Source: Streptomyces rubellomurinus
GTDB lineage: Bacteria > Actinomycetota > Actinomycetes > Streptomycetales > Streptomycetaceae
Direction: 5' to 3'
Assembly (NCBI RefSeq): GCF_000961885.1
Contig: NZ_JZKH01000125.1
Coordinates: 1 to 18,787, forward strand
DNA length: 18,787 nucleotides
The translations under genes were made by a program, and so were the position numbers. Each line of letters starts with the position of its first letter. The stretch's first letter is position 1. This document shows positions 8,201 through 13,197 of the stretch, in pieces. The notes under the pieces were generated by a model. It searched no databases. It was given only the letters and a program-made list of their open reading frames with translations, and was not told the origin of the DNA.

Positions 8201-8627
8201 GAGCGAGCACAGCCGGGCCGACGGTGCCGAGCACGAGGTCTACTCCGACTCCGGCGGCAAGTCCGGCGGGCAGAAGGAAAAGCTCGCCTACACCATCCTC
8301 GCCGCTTCGCTCGCCTACCAGTTCCGCATCGACCCGCAGGCCAAGAAGCCCAAGACGTTCCACTTCGTCGTCATCGACGAAGCGTTCGGACGGGGAGACG
8401 ACGCCTCGGCCCACTTCGCCTTGGACCTCTTCCACCGCCTCGGACTCCAACTCCTCGTGGTCACCCCTTTGCAGAAGCTGCACGTCATCGAGCCCCACGT
8501 CACGCGCGTCGGCTACGTCGACCGTCCCGACAAGATCCGTTCGCGGCTGACCACGCTCACCATCGAGGAGTTCCGCGCCCACAAATCGTCCCGCCAGCCG
8601 GCTCCTCACTCCGAGGCCCAGCAGTGA
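5202..8627 (+). CDS. jetC: Wadjet SMC-like ATPase JetC
   Basis: A 1141-residue SMC/MukB/MksB-like ATPase, the motor of Wadjet that extrudes DNA loops and senses small circular DNA. The N-terminal head has Walker A G-G-V-G-S-G-K-S-T at residues 59-67. Long charged coiled coils run over about 300-470 and 650-880, separated by a hinge-like globular part at about 485-640. The C-terminal head has the ABC signature S-G-G-Q-K-E-K (1021-1027) and Walker B F-V-V-I-D-E-A-F with Asp1059 and Glu1060. All ATPase motifs are intact. The ATG at 5202 sits in an ATGA overlap with the jetB stop, and the stop forms a GTGA overlap with jetD. An apparent longer reading frame starting inside jetB has no support. 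Confidence 0.95.
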   Translation: MSLISSELPLIPKQSGPSDDTLGIGPGFRLTRLEVLNWGTFHRSIWSFTIDGRSALLTGGVGSGKSTLVDAMTTLLLPAHKIAYNKAAGAEAKERDLRSYVLGHYKNERVEATNSTRPVGLRNASSYSVILGVFSNYVLDTHVTLAQVFWVPDANTGQPDRFYVTADTPMSIDADFTGFGTDIADLRRRLKQRKATVYGHYPQYGKALRRSLGIPSDQALDLFHQTVSMKAVGSLDEFVRDRMLEPFDARAAVDKIVAHFDALTASHAEVVRAREMIDGLGPIVDACDRCDGIQRDITMLQQRREVLPVFFAQHRRRLLDLLSQDLKSRITELADQQTGRESELERLRDSADTLRRRIDGAGGEKLVELDARIKELGRDRERRRDQASKYDGWLGQASLAPVTDAVSFRERSDQIAQVRARIEQQEQQAREELDALAVQRDKNNTATQDLRREITSLQSQRSSIPSRLLSLRQDLAAALEVVADELPFAGELIQVRDDEAAWAGAAERVLRGFALSLLVPEVHYEKASAWVNGRHLGLRLVYYKVPAHTPAQELPNDRDLLLGKLELKDDCWAHDWLAMQLRNRADYLCAADLDTFTRSSRPAVTRQGLVKGGGGRHEKNDASRIDDRSSWVLGWSNQAKLEALLAEAASLTKESAAITTRTAELKEQQKGRERISSAVTLLANISEYVELDWQACVTELEQAETQKKALVAEAGLDRLTAELKDTNASISHYDKLVRTGLEALGGLRRDSEDVASQLKQAEGSIERADVEAVAKHESALRLFLPSPVADVQVHLDLLKTAETEAPAKLSRDLDGRSDALRRAASQATSKMTAFRSTYPQYTNDLDASLESAAGYRALHSQLVSDDLPRFEAQFLLYLRTNVIRDIASFQANLLKQEQEISERIELINTSLAGIDYNPGRYVRLNAAPTTNVEIRDFRQSLRECTSDVLATETDDAYTEEKFLQVKRLLDRFKGRPEHTRMDADWTARVTDVRRWFTFSASEHSRADGAEHEVYSDSGGKSGGQKEKLAYTILAASLAYQFRIDPQAKKPKTFHFVVIDEAFGRGDDASAHFALDLFHRLGLQLLVVTPLQKLHVIEPHVTRVGYVDRPDKIRSRLTTLTIEEFRAHKSSRQPAPHSEAQQ

Positions 8628-9796
8628 CCCGAACCCAGTGGACGACCCCGGACCAGGTCGTCGAAGTACTCCGTCGTAAATGGGACGGCGGCCGGTTCCT
8701 CACCGAAGCCGCCCAAGGACTTCCGTTCGAGCCCATCCGTATTCCACTCAAAGGCCCTGCCGCAGCCGACGTCATCAGCCATTTCGACAAGGCGCTGGCC
8801 TGGGCCCAGTCCTGGGCCGCCAGCCGACATCCCCACCTGCGCATCCAGACCAAGACCGTCAGAGGACGCGGAAACACTCCGACGAATACCATCCCTGACC
8901 GGGCCTGGATCGACACCCGCGAGAACCTCTGGGCCCTTCTCAGCGTCGACACGCAGGTCGACCTGTTCCACACCCTTCACTCCCGGGCAATCGACCACGA
9001 TCAGGACCTCGCCCAGTGGATGGCCACTCACCCCATGAAGGTCCTCCAAGCCCATGCCCACTGGCAGCGCGTCGTCGACACTGTCTGCTGGATCCGCGAC
9101 CACGTCACCAACCCGATCTACTTGCGGCAGATCGACATCCCGGGCGTCGACACCAAGTTCATCGAGACCAACAAGGGGCTCCTCAGCGAGATCCTCGACG
9201 TCGTCCTGCCCGCGAGCCGGATCAATGCCGACGCGCCAAGGACGGATTTCGCCGCGCGCTACGGCTTCCTCAGCAAGCCCGTCTATGTACGGCTGCGCTA
9301 CCTAGCCGACCAGCCGGGCCCATTCAGCGAACTCATCGTTCGGGCCGATGAGCTGACCGCCCAGCCCTCCGGCGTCCGCCGCGTCTTCGTGCTCGAAAAC
9401 GAGATCACCTACCTGTCGCTTCCTCCCGTGCCGAATGCCATCGCCATCCTCGGCTCCGGCTACGCCGCCACACTCCTGCGCCATCTGCCGTGGCTTGCCG
9501 ACGTCGATCTCAGGTACTGGGGGGACATCGACACGCACGGCTTCGCCATCCTGAGCCAGGTCCGCCGCCATTTCCCGCACACCCGATCGCTACTCATGGA
9601 TCGGAGCACTCTGTTGACCCACAAGTCGCACTGGGGCGAGGAGAAGACCCAGACCATCGAAACGCCCGACCATCTCACGCCGGACGAGAGCGAACTGGAA
9701 CGGGATCTGCGAATGGGTACCTACCAGCCGCGCCTTCGCCTCGAACAGGAGCGCATCCCGATCAGCACTGTCGAACGGGCTCTTGCGGGGCCGTGA
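8624..9796 (+). CDS. jetD: Wadjet Toprim nuclease JetD (DUF3322-DUF2220)
   Basis: A 390-residue protein with an N-terminal DUF3322 region (about 1-190) and a C-terminal DUF2220 region. DUF2220 is the Toprim domain related to topoisomerase VI subunit A. The acidic metal-binding residues are visible: Glu258 in V-F-V-L-E-N-E-I-T-Y and the D-x-D pair Asp301/Asp303 in Y-W-G-D-I-D-T-H-G-F. In characterised Wadjet systems JetD cuts circular plasmid DNA once JetABC has extruded a loop around it. The GTG start at 8624 overlaps the jetC stop (GTGA). The catalytic residues and length are normal, so the system should be nuclease-competent. It ends 40 bases before a large hairpin shared with the convergent integrase gene. 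Confidence 0.93.
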   Translation: MTRTQWTTPDQVVEVLRRKWDGGRFLTEAAQGLPFEPIRIPLKGPAAADVISHFDKALAWAQSWAASRHPHLRIQTKTVRGRGNTPTNTIPDRAWIDTRENLWALLSVDTQVDLFHTLHSRAIDHDQDLAQWMATHPMKVLQAHAHWQRVVDTVCWIRDHVTNPIYLRQIDIPGVDTKFIETNKGLLSEILDVVLPASRINADAPRTDFAARYGFLSKPVYVRLRYLADQPGPFSELIVRADELTAQPSGVRRVFVLENEITYLSLPPVPNAIAILGSGYAATLLRHLPWLADVDLRYWGDIDTHGFAILSQVRRHFPHTRSLLMDRSTLLTHKSHWGEEKTQTIETPDHLTPDESELERDLRMGTYQPRLRLEQERIPISTVERALAGP

Positions 9797-9835
9797 CGGA
9801 GTCGCTCCGACCTGCACCGGAGTGGTCGTGACCGA

Positions 9836-9883
9836 CCTGTGCCCGGCAGGACCCGTCTGCTGACGGGTCCTGCCGGGCACAGG
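9836..9883. terminator. Large hairpin between convergent jetD and int
   Basis: A perfect 21-bp stem: CCTGTGCCCGGCAGG plus ACCCGT, and its complement from 9863, around a 6-base loop CTGCTG. It lies between two convergent genes and would work in both directions. There is no clear T tract, which is common for actinomycete terminators. Confidence 0.75.
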
Positions 9884-9889
9884 GTATGG

Positions 9890-11098
9890 CTAGGAGAGCG
9901 CCTCCCCGAGGCGGCTCAGGGCCTTGAGGCGCTCGGCGAGGGAGGCGTGCGCGTAGACCTTCATGGTCACGCCGACGTCGCTGTGGCCGGCGATCTCCCG
10001 GACGATGTGCGGAGGCACACCGAGGTCGAGCAGCAAGGTGATGCAGGTGTGGCGAAGGTCGTGGAAGCGGAGGTCGTCCAGGCCGAGGCGACCGCGGACC
10101 GCGTGCCAGCTGCGGCGCAGGTTGTCCGGCTCGTACGGGGTGCCGATCCGGGACGGGAAGACGAGGTCGTTCTCCTGCCAGTCCATGCCGGCGGAGGCCC
10201 GCTCGACGGCCTGACGATCGCGGTGGTCCACCAGGGCGGCGAGGACCGGCGCGGGCAGCGGCAGGGTGCGCTCGGAGGACAGCGTCTTCGGCAGGACGAG
10301 CCGCAACTCGCCGTCGACCCGCTGGAGGTTGGTGCTCACCGTGAGGGTGCCGCGCTCCAGGTCGATGGAGCTCCAGCGAAGGCCGAGCAGCTCGCCCCGG
10401 CGCATGCCGAGCATCAGCGCGAGCACGTAGAGGGTGTGCAGGCGGTGGCCACTCAGCTCCTTGAGCACGAGCTTGGCCTGAGCGGTGGTCAGGCCCTTGC
10501 CGATCCGGTAGTCGGGCGCGGGGACCTTCACGAGCTTGGCCACGTTCTTGTGGATCAGCTCCTCTCGGACGGCGTGCTCCAGCGCGTTGCGGAGCACGGC
10601 GTGCACGGACTGGATCATCCGCGCGGACAGCAGCCGCTTGCAGCACTCGCCTGCGGCACAGCAGATCGGCTTGGGCCGCTGCGCGTCCCAGCCGCCCTTG
10701 CAGCACTGGCACTCGGCGCGCACCCGGTTCAGCCAGACCCGGACCTCCTGGGCCCGCAGGTCGCGCAGCCGCTTGGTACCGAGGCCGGGTATGAGATGGA
10801 CGCGGACCACGCTCTCGTAGCCCTGGTAGGTCTTGGGCCGACGGTTGGGCAGGACCTCCTCGGCAAGCCAGTAGTTGAGGTACTGACCGACGTTGGAGTC
10901 GGTGTCGGGCAGCGGGATGCCGTTGATGGCGTCGGCCTGCAGCTCGACGAGGGCGTTGTGGACCTCGTCCCAGGTCTTGCCGTAGATGGAGACCCGCTTG
11001 CGGAGGCCGGAGGTGGTGATGACGTAGGCGCGGCCGTGGTATCGGCCGTCCTTGCGCAGGGTGATGCTGCCCGCGCCGTTGGGGTTGCGCTTGGCCAT
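9890..11098 (-). CDS. int: Tyrosine recombinase integrase with Cys-rich insertion
   Basis: A 402-residue site-specific integrase. The N-terminal arm-binding region (1-60) has N-G-A-G-S-I-T-L-R-K-D-G-R-Y, then comes a SAM-like core-binding domain (about 70-190). The catalytic domain has Arg233 (G-M-R-R-G-E-L-L-G-L-R-W), Lys271, H-D-L-R-H at 346-350, His372 and nucleophile Tyr382 (V-Y-A-H). All catalytic residues are present, so it should be active in integrating and excising the element. Between residues 130 and 153 the core-binding domain holds seven cysteines in CxCC, CC and CC groups, a likely metal site seen in some Streptomyces integrases. The ATG at 11098 overlaps the xis stop by one base (TGATG), so the two are coupled. 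Confidence 0.95.
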   Translation of the reverse strand: MAKRNPNGAGSITLRKDGRYHGRAYVITTSGLRKRVSIYGKTWDEVHNALVELQADAINGIPLPDTDSNVGQYLNYWLAEEVLPNRRPKTYQGYESVVRVHLIPGLGTKRLRDLRAQEVRVWLNRVRAECQCCKGGWDAQRPKPICCAAGECCKRLLSARMIQSVHAVLRNALEHAVREELIHKNVAKLVKVPAPDYRIGKGLTTAQAKLVLKELSGHRLHTLYVLALMLGMRRGELLGLRWSSIDLERGTLTVSTNLQRVDGELRLVLPKTLSSERTLPLPAPVLAALVDHRDRQAVERASAGMDWQENDLVFPSRIGTPYEPDNLRRSWHAVRGRLGLDDLRFHDLRHTCITLLLDLGVPPHIVREIAGHSDVGVTMKVYAHASLAERLKALSRLGEALS

Positions 11099-11286
11099 CA
11101 GGCCGCCACCTCCGCGAGCTCGGCGACGAACGTACGGACGGCGGCGGCCGGGACGCGGCGGGAGCGGCCGATGGTGACCGAGGGGAGGCGGCAGGTGCGG
11201 ATGAGGTCGTAGACGGTGGAGCGGCCGAGCTGGAGCTGAGCCATGACGTCCGGGATGGTGAGCAGGAGCTGCTCGTGAGGGGCCAT
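11098..11286 (-). CDS. xis: Excisionase, helix-turn-helix (MerR/AlpA-like)
   Basis: A 62-residue protein with the excisionase-type winged helix: L-L-T-I-P-D-V-M-A-Q-L-Q-L-G-R-S-T-V-Y-D at residues 8-27, followed by I-R-T-C-R-L-P-S-V-T-I-G-R-S-R-R-V-P. This layout is typical of small DNA-binding proteins that bend att DNA and favour excision by the adjacent integrase. Its TGA overlaps the int ATG. The start is uncertain. ATG 11286 gives the usual family length but lacks a good Shine-Dalgarno. ATG 11421 in the same frame would add 45 residues of Ala/Pro-rich sequence and has GAAGGG about 13 bases upstream. It is probably transcribed from the leftward promoter near 11891. Confidence 0.85.
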   Translation of the reverse strand: MAPHEQLLLTIPDVMAQLQLGRSTVYDLIRTCRLPSVTIGRSRRVPAAAVRTFVAELAEVAA

Positions 11287-11638
11287 GGGGTCGGCCGCCC
11301 CGGCCGGAGCGGCGACAGGTGCGGAGACGAGGACCGGACCGCCGAGCGAGCCGGCGGCTTCGGCGGAGGTGAGCGACGGCGGCGCCGGGACCTTCGGCGA
11401 AGCAACGATCGAGAGTGCCATGCTAGGGACAGGACCCTTCAGTTGGCGGGCGCGCGAGCGCCCAGGTGCGGAGGGATCTGGCCCGGCAGGGGCGAAGGTT
11501 TGGCGACTGGACGCCTCTGCCGGGAACAGAAGAGAAGTCCCGACCGGCCTCGGTGCGGGGCGGCGGGTGACTGGGAAGAAGCTGTCGGCCCGAAGGCGGC
11601 ACCGGGACGTGGTCACCGGCGACAGCGTGGATGGACCG
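11287..11638 (-). other. Gap between leftward short ORF and xis
   Basis: About 350 bases in which I see no convincing gene beyond the possible xis N-terminal extension to 11421. On the minus strand there is a small hairpin, GGGCGC-TCGC-GCGCCC, near 11460-11445, shortly before that upstream ATG. Frames stay open here mainly because of GC content, and their translations are low-complexity Arg/Pro/Ala, so I do not call them genes. Confidence 0.4.
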
Positions 11639-11764
11639 TCAGATCGGTCTGTGGGCCGCGCTCGCGGCGGGCATGGCAGGTACGGCGAGACGGCCGAGAA
11701 TGACCTCGGCCCGCGCGGGGCCAGTGGCAGTCTGGCCGACGGCATGGCGACGCGTGGACAGCAC
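11639..11764 (-). CDS. Short ORF behind the leftward structured leader (41 aa)
   Basis: A GTG at 11764 stands 5 bases after GGGGAAGGA, a strong Shine-Dalgarno identical to the one in the rightward leader. The ORF encodes 41 residues, basic at the start (S-T-R-R-H-A-V-G-Q) and Ala-rich at the end, with no recognisable family. It could be a leader peptide or a small effector, or the GTG may only serve to load ribosomes. The conserved translation signal argues for real translation; the product sequence itself is not supported by homology. Confidence 0.45.
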   Translation of the reverse strand: MLSTRRHAVGQTATGPARAEVILGRLAVPAMPAASAAHRPI

Positions 11765-11768
11765 GCGG

Positions 11769-11856
11769 TTCCTTCCCCGGTGGTTGGTGGGCGGCAACCC
11801 GGCACCGTGGTTGATCGTCGTGGATGGGCATTTCACGCGGTTGGTAGCCGCAGTGG
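11769..11856 (-). ncRNA. Leftward structured leader RNA (partner of the one at 13000-13116)
   Basis: Read on the minus strand. A hairpin GCGG-CTACCAA-CCGC (11851-11837, extendable by CAC/GTG with one bulged T) is followed by the 17-base block GCCCATCCACGACGATC. Next comes an outer stem CGGTG/CACCG enclosing GGG-TTGCCG-CCC, then GGGGAAGGA and the GTG of a short ORF. The loop CTACCAA, the 17-base block, the loop TTGCCG and the Shine-Dalgarno are shared exactly with the rightward leader, while the hairpin stems differ in sequence but keep pairing. That covariation points to a functional RNA structure. Confidence 0.65.
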
Positions 11857-11862
11857 GGTGTG

Positions 11863-11891
11863 ACAGTAGCTCTGGATTCCGGCCGCACCAA
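11863..11891 (-). promoter_or_regulatory. Leftward promoter for leader, short ORF, xis and int
   Basis: On the minus strand, -35 TTGGTG (11891-11886) and -10 TACTGT (11868-11863) are exactly 17 bases apart. Initiation around 11857 would place the transcript start right at the leader hairpin. The -10 context TACTGTC resembles TAGTGTC of the rightward promoter, as expected for two promoters under one regulator. Confidence 0.55.
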
Positions 11892-11944
11892 ATGGCACGG
11901 CGACGGCCGAGGGGTGCTCGGGCGGTCGGCCCGGAACGGGCTGG

Positions 11945-12577
11945 TTACTGGGCGGTCTCCGAGGACTCCAGGTAGGCGAATTCATCAGGCAGCGCGGGAG
12001 GCACGACCTCCAGTTCGCGCATGCGAGCACGCCAGTTGCGGAGCGACTGGATGTCTCGTGCGTGAATCCTGTCGAGCTCGGCGACCATGTCGAGGAACTT
12101 CGCTCGGTGCTCGGGATCTCTGGCCAGGGCCGCCTCGCGGCGCTTCTCCTCGCCCAGCTCGCGGCTGAGCATCGCGACCGAGACGAGGATGCCGTGTTCG
12201 CGGAACATGTTGAGCACGGTCTGCGTGGGCGTCTTCATCGCCTCCTCCCGCGACTCACCAGTCACCCAGGCCACCGCGTCCCACATCGACACTTCCCGCC
12301 CCGGCAGCACCTCGATGGTGGGGGCGGTACCGAGAGGGAAGAGCATGGTGATCGGGGGCACTCCGAGGACCTCCGCAAGGACGAGGAGCTCGGCAACATC
12401 GACACTCGCCCGCCGGCCGCTCTCGAGGTTGGCGATCACGGTGCGCGGGATCGGGTACCCGAGCGCAGCGCAAGCGTCGGTGACGTCCTGGGCGCTCAGG
12501 CCGAGCTCCTTGCGCCGAGCTCGAAGAGCATCGGCGACGCGGGCTGTCACCTTGGACGGCCAGTCGGTCTGTGTCAT
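11945..12577 (-). CDS. XRE-family helix-turn-helix regulator of the element
   Basis: A 210-residue DNA-binding protein. An XRE/Cro-cI type helix-turn-helix lies at about 10-75: V-A-D-A-L-R-A-R-R-K-E-L-G-L-S-A-Q-D-V then R-T-V-I-A-N-L-E-S-G-R-R and L-L-V-L-A-E-V-L-G-V-P-P. The C-terminal part is helical and charged and may mediate dimerisation; no protease or toxin domain is seen. The ATG at 12577 is only 7 bases after a -10 box, so the mRNA should be leaderless. The gene sits between the leftward integration operon and the rightward replication operon, the position of cI in lambdoid phages, and probably represses both (inference). Confidence 0.85.
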   Translation of the reverse strand: MTQTDWPSKVTARVADALRARRKELGLSAQDVTDACAALGYPIPRTVIANLESGRRASVDVAELLVLAEVLGVPPITMLFPLGTAPTIEVLPGREVSMWDAVAWVTGESREEAMKTPTQTVLNMFREHGILVSVAMLSRELGEEKRREAALARDPEHRAKFLDMVAELDRIHARDIQSLRNWRARMRELEVVPPALPDEFAYLESSETAQ

Positions 12578-12584
12578 GGATGCA

Positions 12585-12613
12585 AAATTAGCTCCGATTG
12601 TGTGTCGCCGCAA
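12585..12613 (-). promoter_or_regulatory. Promoter giving a leaderless regulator transcript
   Basis: On the minus strand, -35 TTGCGG (12613-12608), a 17-base spacer and -10 TAATTT (12590-12585) are followed by 7 bases and then the ATG. Transcription would start at or next to the A of the start codon. The spacer contains CGACA, the half-site of the palindrome at 12885-12903, which would allow autoregulation. Confidence 0.6.
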
Positions 12614-12668
12614 GTCCGTGGTAGGGATTGGGGCACCGACTTCCCGACCTGCCGGACGAGGTGAGCCC

Positions 12669-12764
12669 ATGACTACACAGGAAGACCGGCCTGCTGTGTT
12701 GCAAGCCGAAGCCGAGTTCCCCAGACCTTCGCGCGGTGGCGCCTTCCGTCGCGCCGGCGCGTAG
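12669..12764 (+). CDS. Possible short ORF divergent from the regulator (31 aa)
   Basis: ATG 12669 has GAGGTGAG just upstream, a good ribosome binding site. The 31-residue product begins M-T-T-Q-E-D-R-P-A-V and ends in an Arg/Gly-rich tail. No family is recognised and no promoter is obvious. It may be a remnant or a real small protein; only the start signals support it. Confidence 0.3.
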   Translation: MTTQEDRPAVLQAEAEFPRPSRGGAFRRAGA

Positions 12765-12868
12765 CCGAGCGGGCTCGCGCCCAAGCGCTGCCGGGAGACC
12801 GTGTCGAGCAGCCTCGTGACACCGGGCGGACCGCCCTGTCTGCCGTGAGCGGATGGGGCCACTTCGCG

Positions 12869-12903
12869 TTGGATCTTCGAGGGGGCTCGACATAGTGTCG
12901 AGC
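12869..12903 (+). promoter_or_regulatory. Rightward promoter with palindromic operator
   Basis: -35 TTGGAT (12869-12874), an 18-base spacer and -10 TAGTGT (12893-12898). The -10 lies inside the 17-base inverted repeat CTCGACA-TAG-TGTCGAG (12886-12902; 19 bases with the flanking G and C), a typical repressor operator. A further half-site TGTCGAG lies at 12802-12808, facing an imperfect CTCGTGACAC. The divergent XRE regulator is the likely ligand. Initiation near 12905 would produce the leader at 13000-13116. Confidence 0.6.
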
Positions 12904-12999
12904 TCGCGCCGCCAAGCGGACGGTCGCTTCAACATCCTCTGCACGGCTGGCCGTTGACCAGACCTACCGGCTTCACCGAAGGGGCCGCCCACCTACACC

Positions 13000-13116
13000 G
13001 AGGCCCTCGGTGCTACCAACACCGAGGGCCTCCACGGATCCCCTAACCGCCCATCCACGACGATCGACCGCGGTGACCGGATTGCCGTCCGAAATGTCAC
13101 CGGGGAAGGAATCTCC
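13000..13116 (+). ncRNA. Rightward structured leader RNA (partner of the one at 11769-11856)
   Basis: A 13-bp hairpin GAGGCCCTCGGTG/CACCGAGGGCCTC (13000-13032) has the loop CTACCAA. After a 16-base linker comes the conserved block GCCCATCCACGACGATC (13049-13065), then the stem CGGTGAC/GTCACCG enclosing CGGA-TTGCCG-TCCG, then GGGGAAGGA (13102-13110) and GTG at 13117. It matches the leftward leader at loops, block and Shine-Dalgarno while stem sequences differ compensatorily. The conserved CCATCC could pair with GGAAGG of the Shine-Dalgarno (one mismatch), suggesting translational control. Confidence 0.65.
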
Positions 13117-13194
13117 GTGCCCAAGCGTACGACGCCGCGTGCCGCCAGCGCACGCCTTGTCTCGCACGCCTTCTCCCCGAAGGCGGGGTGGTAG
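13117..13194 (+). CDS. Leader ORF upstream of the replication initiator (25 aa)
   Basis: GTG 13117 lies 6 bases after GGGGAAGGA. The 25-residue product (V-P-K-R-T-T-P-R-A-A-S-A-R-L and so on) is strongly basic and ends at TAG 13194, three bases before the initiator ATG. A hairpin CGCCTTC-TCCCC-GAAGGCG (13167-13185) lies inside the ORF and covers the start of the GGCGGGGTGG stretch preceding the initiator gene. Ribosomes translating this ORF would open the hairpin, so it probably couples initiator synthesis to leader translation (inference). Confidence 0.5.
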   Translation: MPKRTTPRAASARLVSHAFSPKAGW

Positions 13195-13197
13195 GCC

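Noticed and set aside
9836..9883. Attachment site or IS end suggested by the long inverted repeat
   Set aside because: It lies between two convergent stop codons and has no copy elsewhere in the window; a bidirectional terminator explains it.
11098..11805. A 235-residue reading frame that includes xis
   Set aside because: The N-terminal part is low-complexity Arg/Pro/Ala and crosses the leader's short ORF; the excisionase domain begins only near 11286.
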